DNA from: Oscillospiraceae bacterium Marseille-Q3528
GTDB taxonomy: Bacteria; Bacillota; Clostridia; Lachnospirales; Lachnospiraceae
Length of the DNA: 64,000 bases
Reading direction: 5' to 3'
NCBI GenBank assembly: GCA_018223385.1
Contig: JAGTTR010000004.1
Coordinates: 96,611 to 160,610, forward strand
Part shown: in pieces, positions 9,328 through 18,708 of the stretch
Numbering within the stretch: the stretch's first letter is position 1
Layout: each line of letters begins with the position of its first letter
The notes under the pieces: generated by a model
The model's database searches: none
Seen by the model: the letters and a program-made list of their open reading frames with translations, nothing else
Told to the model about the DNA's origin: nothing
Position numbers and translations under genes: made by a program

Positions 9328-10352
9328 GCAGAGTGAGTGTGGTTGTACCGGTGTACAACGTGGAAAAATATTTGAAAAGATGTGTGGACAGCATCCGCAG
9401 CCAGACGCTGGAGGATATGGAGATCATCCTTGTAGATGACGGTTCCCCGGATGGATCGGCGGCCCTGTGTGATGCCTGGGCAAAAGAGGATGCCCGGATC
9501 CGGGTGATCCATAAGGAAAACGGCGGTCTTACCTCCGCCTGGAAGGCCGGGGCAGAAGCCGCCACGGCGGATTATGTGGGATTTGTGGACGGCGACGACT
9601 GGGTGGATGCAGATATGTTTGAAAAATTGCTGGCATCGGCGGAAAGCCACGATGCGGACATGGCCATCTGCGGCCTGGTGTACGATTACGAGGACAGCTC
9701 CCGGGAAAAAACGGTGGAGACATCCCGGCTGTCCCGGGAATCTTATGACCGGCAGGCCATCCGGCAGGAGCTGTTTCCGGTGCTCATCAACAACGGCACC
9801 TTCTTTGGCCGGACAATCCAGGCGGCTCGGGTGACCAAGCTGTACCGCACGTCTCTGGTGCGCAAAAACAGCAAATACTGCGACAACCGGGTGACGGTGG
9901 GCGAGGATCTGCAGCTGACCTTTTCCGTACTCTGCGACGCTCAGCGGATCAGTTTCCTTCCGGATTATTATCCGTATCATTACTGGATCAACGAGGGCTC
10001 CATGACCGGCGGCTACGACCCGGATTATATGAAAAAAATTGCGCTGACCAAATATCGCATCCGGTGGATCGCCAAGGTCAAAGATGTGTATGATTTTTCC
10101 ACCCAGATCGAAAATGATTTTCTCATCCTGTCCATCATGGCCATCCGCAGCGTCATTGTGAAAAATAAAAAGGCTCCCGCATCCTTTGTCATTGCCAGGA
10201 TCCGGGAGATTTGTCAGCATCCGGAGTTTGTGAAAACCCGGAAGGTGTATCATATGGAAAGTATGCCGCTGTCCGTGCGGGTGTATCTGCTGCTCATTAA
10301 GCTGCATCTTTACCCCGTGTGCTATGTGTGCGGAAGATTATTTTTAAAGTAA
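9324..10352 (+). CDS. GT2 family glycosyltransferase
   Basis: 342 residues if translation starts at the TTG at 9324, which forms a TTGA overlap with the previous stop and has GGAGG 12 bases upstream; a GTG at 9333 is the alternative. The protein begins VSVVVPVYNVEKYL, has VDDGSPDGS (about residue 37) and, where neighbours have DSDD, the variant DGDD (about 88), which keeps both metal-binding aspartates. GEDLQLTF marks the catalytic-base region. It is the last gene of the 2.3-10.3 kb forward run; no clear terminator follows before the convergent fucosyltransferase-like gene. Confidence 0.88.
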   Translation: MSRVSVVVPVYNVEKYLKRCVDSIRSQTLEDMEIILVDDGSPDGSAALCDAWAKEDARIRVIHKENGGLTSAWKAGAEAATADYVGFVDGDDWVDADMFEKLLASAESHDADMAICGLVYDYEDSSREKTVETSRLSRESYDRQAIRQELFPVLINNGTFFGRTIQAARVTKLYRTSLVRKNSKYCDNRVTVGEDLQLTFSVLCDAQRISFLPDYYPYHYWINEGSMTGGYDPDYMKKIALTKYRIRWIAKVKDVYDFSTQIENDFLILSIMAIRSVIVKNKKAPASFVIARIREICQHPEFVKTRKVYHMESMPLSVRVYLLLIKLHLYPVCYVCGRLFLK

Positions 10353-10414
10353 AGTTTCGTTGCCATTCTTTTTCGACAGCGATTTTGACCGACTGTGAAC
10401 AAAGGCACGATTCG

Positions 10415-11200
10415 TCAGGCATCTTCGCCAACAATCACCTTCGGGATGCCCCGCATGCTGGCGGCCACGTCTGTGAAGGAGCTCCAGTAGCTGCCCAGGA
10501 TCTTGTCGGTGGCGGCCAGAGAGAACAGGTCGATCATGGCGTCGTGCATGCCCTGGACGCTGTTCCGGTCGATGACCCGATTTTCGTTTGTAAGAAGCTT
10601 TTCTCCAAAATGTTCCCGGAGAATGGCTTCTTCTTTTTTCTCATCGGTGGCCAGGAAGAACCGCACCTCCGGGTCTGCGACGATCTCTGCCTCCATGGCC
10701 CGGATAAAAGCGTCCGTGCCGCTCTTGCCGATGGCGGTCACGTTGTCCGTCCGGCGGATGTGCACACCGATCATATGAGAAGAAAAATCTGCGGTGATGG
10801 CGTTGATCTTCTCCTGGATCTGGGGCGTGGGCCGGAACAGGTGGTAGTCCTCGGTGGGGTAGAATTGCTCCCACGTAAAAATATACACCGAATCCGAAAG
10901 CTTCTCGTAGAAATCTTCGTTCAGCATATCGCCGGTCTTATTTTTCAGGATGTCTTCATTATTAAAGCGCTGTCTGGCAGTGAGCTGCAAAAACAGCTTC
11001 TTCGGGTTGTTCAGGGAGTGGATGTTGATGAGCTCGAACTCGTCTGTGGGGAGGAACAATTCCTCAAAGGGACAGTTCAGCTCCGGGGCGTTCAGCCAGA
11101 GCACTTTTAAGGGAACGCCCTTTTTCCGGGCCAGTGTGGCGGCGGAATTAATGGAACGGATTCTATTGCATAAACCCCCGGAAGGTTGTATGATAATCAT
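10415..11200 (-). CDS. Fucosyltransferase-like glycosyltransferase (HxRRTDN type)
   Basis: 261 residues from the ATG at 11200, preceded by AAAGGAGAGAAACT. The N-terminus IIIQPSGGLCNRIRS matches the GGLxNR donor-binding start of GDP-fucose-dependent transferases. HIRRTDN near residue 147 is the hallmark peptide of the alpha-1,6/NodZ-type GT-B fucosyltransferases (HxRRxD). The C-terminal LFSLAATDKILGSYWSSF is also typical of this superfamily. It would move fucose or a related sugar to the glycan in the cytoplasm. It is the only reverse-strand gene in the 2-17 kb glycan block, so it is probably a separate transcription unit. No GDP-fucose synthesis genes are in the window. Confidence 0.75.
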   Translation of the reverse strand: MIIIQPSGGLCNRIRSINSAATLARKKGVPLKVLWLNAPELNCPFEELFLPTDEFELINIHSLNNPKKLFLQLTARQRFNNEDILKNKTGDMLNEDFYEKLSDSVYIFTWEQFYPTEDYHLFRPTPQIQEKINAITADFSSHMIGVHIRRTDNVTAIGKSGTDAFIRAMEAEIVADPEVRFFLATDEKKEEAILREHFGEKLLTNENRVIDRNSVQGMHDAMIDLFSLAATDKILGSYWSSFTDVAASMRGIPKVIVGEDA

Positions 11201-11250
11201 AGTTTCTCTCCTTTGTAGTAGGAATGAATTTTCTTGATTTGATGCCATCG

Positions 11251-11320
11251 GATTGCTCCGCAGCATGCTGCCTGCGCAATCCTGCAAACATTTGAAATTC
11301 GCTGATTTACTGCGTAAATC
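11251..11320. repeat. Two adjacent palindromes in the divergent intergenic region
   Basis: Between the fucosyltransferase-like gene and the GT4 gene lie GATTGC (11251-11256) with GCAATC (11276-11281) around the inner palindrome CAGCATGCTG, and then GATTTAC-tgc-GTAAATC (11304-11320). Neither is followed by a T-run, so they look like operator or cruciform sites rather than terminators. A TATAAC at 11356-11361 may be the -10 of the forward gene, but no convincing -35 accompanies it. Confidence 0.4.
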
Positions 11321-11401
11321 GCTGCTTTCTCATGTTTAACGGGCTTCAGATTCAGTATAACATCTAAAGTGATGACAGAAAAGGGTTTTGGTGATAACAT
11401 T

Positions 11402-12619
11402 TTGAAGGTTTTGCAGATAAATACCGTCTGTGGCAGCGGCAGTGTCGGAAGAATTGCCACAGATCTCATGCTGACATTGAAAGAAGAAGGGCACGACTGT
11501 GAGATCCTCTACGGCAGAAGAAAAGCGCCGGAGGGTCTGGAGGGAGCCGTGCGCGTGGGCAGCAACCTGTCCATGGCACAGCACGTGCTGGCTACTTTTT
11601 TCAAGGGAGAGCATGGATTTGCTTCCGAAAAAGTGACCGAGCGGATGATCGCCTGCATCAATGAATATCAGCCGGATGTGATCCAACTGCATAACATCCA
11701 CGGGTTTTATCTCAATGTGGAGATGCTGTTCAATTATCTGAAGGTGGCCGGGATCCCGGTGGTATGGACACTGCACGATTGCTGGAGTTTTACGGGCCAT
11801 TGTGCTTATTTTGATTATGCGGGCTGTGACCGGTGGAAGGAAGGCTGCGGGAACTGTCCCCAGCACCGGACGGCCTACCCGTACGCCATTTTTAAGGATA
11901 ACAGCCGGGAAAATTACAAGCGCAAGGAAAAGGCGTTTACGAAGGTACCTAATCTCACCATTGTGACGCCATCTCAGTGGCTGGCAGATCTGGTGGGGCA
12001 GTCCTTTTTGAAAAAATACCCGGTGAAAGTCATTCCCAACGGCATCGACCGGGAGGTGTTCTCGCCCATGGAAGGCCGTTTCCGCAGAAAATATGGCCTG
12101 CAGGAGAAAAAGGTGCTGCTGGGCGTTGCCAATATCTGGGAAAAACGAAAAGGGCTGGATGTATTTCTGGAGCTGGCGGACCGTCTGCCGGAGAAGTACC
12201 AGATCGTCCTTGTGGGGGTCAGTGACCGGCAGAGCAAGAAGCTGCCGGAAAAGATTTTGGGCATTCCGCGGACAGGGAAACCATCGGAGCTGGCCCAGTG
12301 GTATACACTGGCGGACCTGTATGTAAACCCAACCTATGAGGATAATTTTCCGACGACAAATCTGGAGGCATTATCCTGCGGCACACCGGTGATCACCTTT
12401 GCCACCGGCGGCAGCCCGGAAGCCATCGATGCCAGCTGCGGCAAGGTGGTGCCCAAGGGAGATGTGGATGCGCTGCTGGCAGCCATTCTGGATATGGAGG
12501 AGTCGCCGGTTTTAAAAGAAAGCTGCATTCTCAAATCCAGACAGTATGATAAAGAAGAACGTTTCCGGGAATATATCAAGCTGTATGAGGACATCCTGGA
12601 AGCAGACAAACAGGGGTGA
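11402..12619 (+). CDS. GT4 family glycosyltransferase
   Basis: 405 residues from the TTG at 11402, chosen because related proteins begin (M)KVLQIN.VCGxGS.GRIA; an in-frame ATG at 11369 would add 11 residues. This is a GT-B retaining enzyme: the N-domain glycine-rich SGSVGRIA, HNIHGFYLNVE and WTLHDCWSFTGHCAYF are typical of WcaC-like transferases. The C-domain has ANIWEKRKGLD and EDNFPTTNLEALSCGTPVI with the donor-binding glutamate region near 312. A Cys-rich loop (CDRWKEGCGNCPQ) is also usual in this subgroup. The next GT2 starts three bases after the stop. Confidence 0.88.
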   Translation: MKVLQINTVCGSGSVGRIATDLMLTLKEEGHDCEILYGRRKAPEGLEGAVRVGSNLSMAQHVLATFFKGEHGFASEKVTERMIACINEYQPDVIQLHNIHGFYLNVEMLFNYLKVAGIPVVWTLHDCWSFTGHCAYFDYAGCDRWKEGCGNCPQHRTAYPYAIFKDNSRENYKRKEKAFTKVPNLTIVTPSQWLADLVGQSFLKKYPVKVIPNGIDREVFSPMEGRFRRKYGLQEKKVLLGVANIWEKRKGLDVFLELADRLPEKYQIVLVGVSDRQSKKLPEKILGIPRTGKPSELAQWYTLADLYVNPTYEDNFPTTNLEALSCGTPVITFATGGSPEAIDASCGKVVPKGDVDALLAAILDMEESPVLKESCILKSRQYDKEERFREYIKLYEDILEADKQG

Positions 12620-12622
12620 CGG

Positions 12623-13369
12623 ATGAACGATAACTGGAAAGTGTCGATAATCACAACGACATTCAACGATGCTGCTCACCTGCGGCAGATCATGGAGCAG
12701 GTGCTGCGGCAGACCTATGAAAATATTGAGTACATTGTGGTGGATGGGGCGTCCAAAGACGGCACCATCAACCTTTTAAAAGAAATGGAACCGGCCTTTG
12801 GCGGACGGCTGCGCTGGATCTCGGAGCCGGATGCGGGCATTTACGATGCCATCAACAAGGGCGTGCGCTTGGCCAGCGGAGATCTCATCGGCTGCTGCTT
12901 CGACCATTTTACCGGGGATGACGTGATTGCCCGAATGGTGGATGTGATCCGGCGGGAGGGCACCGACGGTGTGCACGCGGATCTGGTGTACAAGGACGGA
13001 GATAAGGTCATCCGCACCTGGCGGCAGGGCCAGGGCAACATCCGTTTCGGCTGGATGCCGGGGCACCCGACGCTTTATCTGAAACGGGAGGTTTACGAAA
13101 AATTCGGCCTGTATAAGACCGATTACGTCTGCTCGGCAGACTATGAATACATGGTACGCATTCTGAAGGACGGGGCAGTGCGCCTGTCCTACATCCCGGA
13201 AACGCTCATTGAGATGGATTACGGCGGAACGAGTACCAGCAGCCTCAAGGCATATTGGGTATCTCTGGTGGAGGGGCACCGGGGACTGAAGGAAAATCAG
13301 GTGCGTTTTGCCTGGTTTACGGATGCCTGCCGGATCTTGCGTCTGTTCACGCAGTTCATCAGGAGATAG
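12623..13369 (+). CDS. GT2 family glycosyltransferase
   Basis: 248 residues, shorter than the other GT2 proteins here. It starts VSIITTTFNDAAHL and has VVDGASKDGT near residue 39. SEPDAGIYDAINKGV, which precedes the metal-site region, is typical of the WcaE/WfgS-like GT2 subgroup, as is the PGHPTLYLKREVYEKFG block. No membrane segment. It lies between a GT4 gene and the MBOAT gene, all within 3-10 bases, so one operon (11.4-16.2 kb) is likely. Donor unknown. Confidence 0.87.
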   Translation: MNDNWKVSIITTTFNDAAHLRQIMEQVLRQTYENIEYIVVDGASKDGTINLLKEMEPAFGGRLRWISEPDAGIYDAINKGVRLASGDLIGCCFDHFTGDDVIARMVDVIRREGTDGVHADLVYKDGDKVIRTWRQGQGNIRFGWMPGHPTLYLKREVYEKFGLYKTDYVCSADYEYMVRILKDGAVRLSYIPETLIEMDYGGTSTSSLKAYWVSLVEGHRGLKENQVRFAWFTDACRILRLFTQFIRR

Positions 13370-13378
13370 GAGTTTTGT

Positions 13379-14785
13379 ATGTTATTTTCCACAACCATCT
13401 TTTTGTTCGTATTTCTGCCGCTGGTTCTGGCGGTCTATTATAATCCAATCATCAGGAGCAGGCAGTTCCGCAACGTGTTTCTGCTCCTGGCCAGTATTTT
13501 TTTCTACGCCTGGGGCGAGCCTTTCTATGTGCTGCTCATGCTGCTCTCCATTGTGGTCAACTGGGGGCTGGGCCTGCTGGTGGATCGTTTCCGGAACCGG
13601 CCCGGGGAAAAAGCCGTGCTCCTCGTGACGGTGGTGTACAACCTGGGCGTTCTGTTTCTGTTCAAGTATCTGAATTTTACCGTAAACAATCTGAACCTGC
13701 TGTTCCGGTCAGACATCCGCGTTCCGCAGATCGCGCTGCCGGTGGGCATTTCCTTTTATACGTTCCAGGCCATGTCCTATGTGCTGGACGTGCACCGGGG
13801 CAAAGGCGAAGCGCAGAAAAATCCGCTCAATGTGGGATTGTACATTGCACTGTTTCCACAGCTCATCGCCGGGCCCATTGTCCGCTATGAGACCGTTGCC
13901 TGGCAGATCGGCCACCGGCAGGAGACACTGCACGGCTTTTACGAGGGCATCCTGCGGTTTATTTATGGATTGGGGAAAAAGATCCTGATGGCAAATACGC
14001 TGGCCCTGGGAGCGGACGCCTGCTTCGGCGCCATTGCGGAGCGCAATCTGTCCTTCGGTGCCGCCTGGCTGGGGGCGATTTTTTATTCCCTGCAGATCCT
14101 GTTTGATTTCTCCGGCTACTCCGACATGGCCATCGGCCTGGGCAAAATGTTCGGCTTCGAGTTTCTGGAAAACTTCAATTATCCGTACATTTCCAGAACA
14201 GTCACGGAATTCTGGCGCCGCTGGCATATTTCTTTGAGCAGCTGGTTCCGGGATTATGTATACATTCCCCTGGGCGGCAGCCGGGTCAGCTCCCGGGCGC
14301 GGCACATTTTCAACTTGTTCGTGGTGTGGCTGCTCACCGGCATCTGGCACGGCGCCAACTGGACGTTCATCCTCTGGGGGCTCATGTACTTCGTGGTGCT
14401 CACCATCGAAAAAATGAGCGGCCGGGACAAAAAGCCCCTTCTTTTTTCCCGGGTATACACCCTGATCATCGTCATCGTTGGCTGGACCATCTTCCGGTCA
14501 GACAACCTGACCCTGGCGCTGAAATACATCGGCAACATGTTCGGTGTCGGCTGCGCAGGATTTGCTGACGCCAGCTGTGCACTCTATCTGAAAGAATACG
14601 GCGTCTACCTGGCAGCGGCTATCCTGGCCTGCATCCCCTGGGGGCAGGTTCTGGCCAAAAAGGTGGATCGGAGCAAGCCCTGGGTACAGACGGGCATCCA
14701 TCTGGCGGCATTTGTCGTCTTCGCTTTGGCTGTCACCTACATGGTAAAAGGGACTTATAATCCGTTTATATATTTTACCTTCTAA
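13379..14785 (+). CDS. MBOAT O-acyltransferase (AlgI/DltB type)
   Basis: 468 residues with about 10-12 membrane segments. The family signature is present: the N-terminal LFSTTIFLFVFLPLVL start, FWRRWHISLSSWFRDYVYIPLGG in the middle (near 280-300), and the invariant histidine in TGIWHGANW near residue 322. Such proteins pass an acyl group, usually acetyl, across the membrane for O-acetylation of surface polymers. The partner gene downstream encodes a DHHW/AlgJ-like protein, the usual two-component arrangement. GGAG seven bases before the ATG sets the start. Confidence 0.92.
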   Translation: MLFSTTIFLFVFLPLVLAVYYNPIIRSRQFRNVFLLLASIFFYAWGEPFYVLLMLLSIVVNWGLGLLVDRFRNRPGEKAVLLVTVVYNLGVLFLFKYLNFTVNNLNLLFRSDIRVPQIALPVGISFYTFQAMSYVLDVHRGKGEAQKNPLNVGLYIALFPQLIAGPIVRYETVAWQIGHRQETLHGFYEGILRFIYGLGKKILMANTLALGADACFGAIAERNLSFGAAWLGAIFYSLQILFDFSGYSDMAIGLGKMFGFEFLENFNYPYISRTVTEFWRRWHISLSSWFRDYVYIPLGGSRVSSRARHIFNLFVVWLLTGIWHGANWTFILWGLMYFVVLTIEKMSGRDKKPLLFSRVYTLIIVIVGWTIFRSDNLTLALKYIGNMFGVGCAGFADASCALYLKEYGVYLAAAILACIPWGQVLAKKVDRSKPWVQTGIHLAAFVVFALAVTYMVKGTYNPFIYFTF

Positions 14786-14813
14786 GGCGAAGCGCCTACC
14801 GAAAGGAAATCAT

Positions 14814-16169
14814 ATGAAAGAACGCTATAATAAACATGAAATTGCTGTGATCGTCCTGTTTGTGGGCATCCTGTTCGCCATGTTATTCGGCATGGCTGCG
14901 CCGTCTGTCTGCCGCCGCCTCGGCATTTCCCTGCCGGGCACCGGGAAGAACGATGCCGCAAATGAAGCCTCCATGTCGGAGACAGCCACCACACAGGGGC
15001 CGGACAAGACGACAGAGCCGGTGAATTTTGCGGAAACCTATCCCTTCGATGAAACCGCAGATGCAGAAAACAATGGCGGCATTTATGAGAAAATCCAGTC
15101 AGTGGAATCCAACCTGAAAGGAAAGATCAGCATCATCGAGGACGCGGCCAACGAGCAGGTGCCGGGACGCACCCGTTTTATCGAGGCGTACATCCAGATC
15201 CAGAAGCTGCTGGGCAGCCAGGTCATTGACGGTGACGACGTGGTGGTGAAGATGAACAACGGCCTACTGACGTTTTTAAGCGATCGCCTGACCGACGAAG
15301 AAGCCAATACCTGTATTTCCAATCTGGAAGGTCTGGCAGATGATGCGGAGAAGCTGGGCGCGCAGTTTCTCTACGTGCAGACACCCAACAAGATCAACAA
15401 ATACGATAACCAGCTGCCAGCAGGCGTGGAGGACTACGCCAATGAAAATGCAGACCGGCTGACGGAAGCGTTGACTACAGATGGCTATTCCGTGCTGGAT
15501 CTGCGGGATGAGATTGTCAAGGATATGGATTTTGACAGCGCCTTCTATGCCTCCGATCATCACTGGAAGCCAAGAACCGGCCTGTGGGCGGCCCGGAAAA
15601 TTCTGGAAACCATGAATGCACGTCTGGGCACCGATTTTGATGCCGACAAGTGCAGTCAGGATGCCTACGACGAGAAGATTTATGAGCATATTTTCCTGGG
15701 CGCACTGGGCAAAAAAACCGGTCTTGGCTATGTGCCGCTGGATGATATGAACCTGCTGACACCCAAATTTTCCACGGATTTTACCATGAAGATTGTCGGC
15801 TCCGGCAGGATTTATGAGGGCGATTTTACCCATACCTTCATGGATCAGAGCCAGCTGGTGGCTGATTACTACAACCGGAATCCCTATGCGGCTTATTTCC
15901 GGGACGATCAGGCACTGGTGGAGGTCACCAACCGCGAAACCCCAGGGACACCACGGGTATTATTACTCAAGGATTCCTTCGGCCTGACTACCGCCCCTTT
16001 CCTGGCGACGGCCATTTCCGAGCTGGACGTCATTGATCTTCGGTATTTCAACGGCAGTCTGGAAAAATATATGGAAGAGACCCGCCCGGATATCGTGGTG
16101 GTCATGTACAACCCCAAGGCCATCACTGCGCCGGTGGGCTATCATGCCGATCTGTTTGATTTTCAGTAA
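14814..16169 (+). CDS. DHHW/AlgJ-like SGNH-type O-acetylation protein
   Basis: 451 residues. One N-terminal membrane anchor (about 10-35), a Thr/Glu-rich linker, then an extracytoplasmic catalytic domain. DHHW near residue 247 is the signature that names the family and carries the catalytic Asp-His pair. LLLKDSFG near 384 supplies the serine of the SGNH-like hydrolase fold. Together with the MBOAT gene 28 bases upstream it should acetylate a glycan outside the membrane. AAAGGAAA lies before the ATG. It is the last gene of the 11.4-16.2 kb run. The specific polymer is not evident. Confidence 0.87.
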   Translation: MKERYNKHEIAVIVLFVGILFAMLFGMAAPSVCRRLGISLPGTGKNDAANEASMSETATTQGPDKTTEPVNFAETYPFDETADAENNGGIYEKIQSVESNLKGKISIIEDAANEQVPGRTRFIEAYIQIQKLLGSQVIDGDDVVVKMNNGLLTFLSDRLTDEEANTCISNLEGLADDAEKLGAQFLYVQTPNKINKYDNQLPAGVEDYANENADRLTEALTTDGYSVLDLRDEIVKDMDFDSAFYASDHHWKPRTGLWAARKILETMNARLGTDFDADKCSQDAYDEKIYEHIFLGALGKKTGLGYVPLDDMNLLTPKFSTDFTMKIVGSGRIYEGDFTHTFMDQSQLVADYYNRNPYAAYFRDDQALVEVTNRETPGTPRVLLLKDSFGLTTAPFLATAISELDVIDLRYFNGSLEKYMEETRPDIVVVMYNPKAITAPVGYHADLFDFQ

Positions 16170-16267
16170 GAATGGGAAGAAGCGTAGATACGTGGAAAAA
16201 CAACTGCAAGAAAAATCAGAAGCAAACGTCAGGTGTATGTAAGGCCTCTTTAAGGAGGGGGAGTAGG

Positions 16268-17122
16268 ATGGATAAAAACGGTCTGCTGCGGGAAATTCGT
16301 GCACTTTATGAGGAATGTCCCGGCAATACGGTGTCGGAGGCACAGGCACTCTGCCCGGAAGTCATGGGGGAAAAGCTGTTTGAGGCGCCACTTTTGGGTA
16401 TTGGCAGTGCAGAGGATGCATTGTTCACAGAATATAAAAAGCCGGAAGTGGTGGGCCCCTGGTTCCTGACGCCGACAGAGTGGATGGAAAGTGCCAGAAC
16501 TGTGGTGTCCCTGTTTTTTCCGTTTACCCAGGCTGTGAAGAAAAGCAACTGGACATACACGGATGGCCCGTCACCGCTGTGGCTGCATGGCCGGATCGAA
16601 GGGCAGGAATATCTGAACGGTTATATGCGCAGGCTGAAAGACCGGCTGGAAGCACTGGGGCTGGAGGCCTGTGTGCCCGGCCTGGATACCCGGTTTGTAA
16701 AAATCGTGGCAGGCCGGAATTTCACCGGCTATGCGGATATCAGTGAGAAAACCTTCGGCAGCAACTGGTCGGAGCGGCATGCGGCATATGTGTGCGGTCT
16801 GGGTACCTTTGGGCTGTCCAAAGGGCTGATCACCAACAAAGGAATGGCAGGACGTTTTGTGTCCGTCCTGATCAGCGAGGAACTGCCTGCCGACCCGCGG
16901 CCATACCAGGGGATTTATGACAACTGTATTCGGTGCGGGGCCTGTGTCCGCCGCTGCCCGGTGGATGCCATCAGCCTGGAAAAAGGCAAGGATCATGTGC
17001 TCTGCGGTGCCTGGCTGGACAAAATGGGAGAAATCCATGCGCCAAGATATGGGTGCGGGCTGTGCCAGACAAAGGTGCCCTGTGAGAGTCGAAATCCGTC
17101 TGGTGTCAGATTTGCGGAATAA
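16268..17122 (+). CDS. QueG-like 4Fe-4S double-cluster protein
   Basis: 284 residues from the ATG at 16268, behind a very strong AAGGAGGGGG site. The C-terminal third has CIRCGACVRRCP (from residue 219), a CxxCxxCxxxCP ferredoxin motif, and a second set of cysteines (LCGAW, CGLCQTKVPC). This is the bacterial ferredoxin-type pair of clusters seen in epoxyqueuosine reductase and its relatives. The N-terminal part lacks obvious HEAT repeats and the protein is shorter than full QueG (about 350 residues), so I call it QueG-like only. It is unrelated to the glycan genes around it and ends at a terminator. Confidence 0.7.
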   Translation: MDKNGLLREIRALYEECPGNTVSEAQALCPEVMGEKLFEAPLLGIGSAEDALFTEYKKPEVVGPWFLTPTEWMESARTVVSLFFPFTQAVKKSNWTYTDGPSPLWLHGRIEGQEYLNGYMRRLKDRLEALGLEACVPGLDTRFVKIVAGRNFTGYADISEKTFGSNWSERHAAYVCGLGTFGLSKGLITNKGMAGRFVSVLISEELPADPRPYQGIYDNCIRCGACVRRCPVDAISLEKGKDHVLCGAWLDKMGEIHAPRYGCGLCQTKVPCESRNPSGVRFAE

Positions 17123-17130
17123 TAAAACAA

Positions 17131-17184
17131 GAGCTGCGTTTATTCCCTCTTTTATGCTGAGAAGAATATGCGCAGCCCTTTTTA
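17131..17184 (+). terminator. Terminator between convergent genes
   Basis: GAGCTGCG (17131-17138) pairs with CGCAGC (17171-17176) plus neighbouring bases across a long loop, followed by CCTTTTT. It separates the QueG-like gene from the reverse-strand symporter gene. Confidence 0.65.
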
Positions 17185-17203
17185 TGTACAAATTCTGTAG
17201 CGT

Positions 17204-18679
17204 TTACCGTAGATTTTTCTGGATTTTCTCCATGACGACAGGATCTTCCTCTGCAAACGGATGGAAATTCGGGTCAACCTCACCCAGTCCCAGATACCGT
17301 GCTTTGTAGTCTTTCAGCAGTGCCCACACCTTGTCACGGAGCAGAAACAGCGCGATACCGTTGAAGAATACCGGGAAGGCGGTGGCAATGCTGACGATGG
17401 TCCAGAACAGGCCCGCGTCAGAACCGGTGAAATAGATGAAGGCGCACACACCCACCATGGTCAGCGGGAAGATGACGGAAAATGCCCGATGGGCGATTTT
17501 CTGGGCAGTGGGCCATTTTTTGAACAGGAACTCCAGCATGTTCTGGTAGTAGAGGTACCAGGTGGTGGAGGTGGTAAATGCGAAGACAATGGTCATGATG
17601 CCCACAAAATATTTGCCGAACAGGCCGAAGGCTTCGGTGAAGGCCAGCACGCCCAGCGCCGCGCCCCGGGTGCCGGAACTCCACACATCCGTGACGAGGA
17701 TGGCCAGGCCGGTACACATGCAGACGATGATGGTGTCGCCGAATACCTCTACGGCGCCCCACAGGCCCTGGCGCATGGGATGTACCGTGTCCGCGGAACC
17801 ATGGATCAGCGGGGAAGTACCGTTTCCGGCTTCATTAGAATAGATAGACCGGGAAACACCCTGCCGGATCGCCAGAGAAACTGCAGCGCCTGCGAATCCG
17901 CCTACAGCAGCGGTGCCGGAGAATGCGCCCTGGAAAATGCCCACCAGCATGGAGGGTACGTTGGTGATGTTCATGAGAATGATGACAACGGTGCCCAGCA
18001 GATAGATGGCGCACATGACGGGCACAATCTTTTCTGCCATCCGTCCGATGGCGTTTTCACCGCGGATGATGAGAAACAGAACAAAAGCGGTGTAAATGAT
18101 GCCCACGGCCATGATGTTAAAGCCGAAGGAGGCGTTCAGTGTCTCGGCGACTGTGTAGGAGCCGCTGCCCTGGGTGAACTGCATGAACAGGCCGATGGCG
18201 AAAAGTACGGACAGCGGGCCGCCGATTTTTTTGCCCTGCTCACCCTTGATGCCGCGCTCCATGTAATCCATGGCGCTGCCCACGTATTTGCCGTTGCTGT
18301 CTTTTCTACGGTAATAAAGGCCCAGCGAAATCTCAGCCATTTTCAGCATCATGCCGAAAAATGCCCAGACGAGCATCCAGAAAATGGCGCCGGGGCCGCC
18401 TACAGCAACAGAAGTAGCTACGCCGGAAATGTTGCCCATACCAACGGCGCCGCCCAGACCGATGCAGAATGCCCGGTAAGGAGAAATCTTGCCATTGCCG
18501 TTTTTGTCGTTTTGGGTTGCTTTTTCGAATACCGTATTTTTTAAAATGTGTCCGAAATGGCGGAAGGGGAAAAAGCCGCCCCGGAGCATGAAATACAGCC
18601 CCAGTACCATACAGAAAATCAGGAACGGCGTTCCCCATAAGATGCCGTCCAGCCAGTTCAGGAAATTGATCACTGCCAT
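17204..18679 (-). CDS. AGCS family sodium:alanine/amino-acid symporter
   Basis: 491 residues, about 10-11 membrane helices. The signature of the alanine or glycine:cation symporter family, GLGGAVGMGNISGVATSVAVGG, spans the early part, and SAMDYMERGI and EAGNGTSPLIHGSA are further family blocks. It imports a small amino acid, usually alanine or glycine, with sodium. The C-terminal tail is cytoplasmic and charged. It lies 29 bases downstream of the PLP lyase gene on the same strand, so it may share the promoter at 19990 and could carry a substrate or product linked to that enzyme. Confidence 0.92.
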   Translation of the reverse strand: MAVINFLNWLDGILWGTPFLIFCMVLGLYFMLRGGFFPFRHFGHILKNTVFEKATQNDKNGNGKISPYRAFCIGLGGAVGMGNISGVATSVAVGGPGAIFWMLVWAFFGMMLKMAEISLGLYYRRKDSNGKYVGSAMDYMERGIKGEQGKKIGGPLSVLFAIGLFMQFTQGSGSYTVAETLNASFGFNIMAVGIIYTAFVLFLIIRGENAIGRMAEKIVPVMCAIYLLGTVVIILMNITNVPSMLVGIFQGAFSGTAAVGGFAGAAVSLAIRQGVSRSIYSNEAGNGTSPLIHGSADTVHPMRQGLWGAVEVFGDTIIVCMCTGLAILVTDVWSSGTRGAALGVLAFTEAFGLFGKYFVGIMTIVFAFTTSTTWYLYYQNMLEFLFKKWPTAQKIAHRAFSVIFPLTMVGVCAFIYFTGSDAGLFWTIVSIATAFPVFFNGIALFLLRDKVWALLKDYKARYLGLGEVDPNFHPFAEEDPVVMEKIQKNLR

Positions 18680-18708
18680 ACTATATAAAGTCCTTTCTAT
18701 ATAAAAAA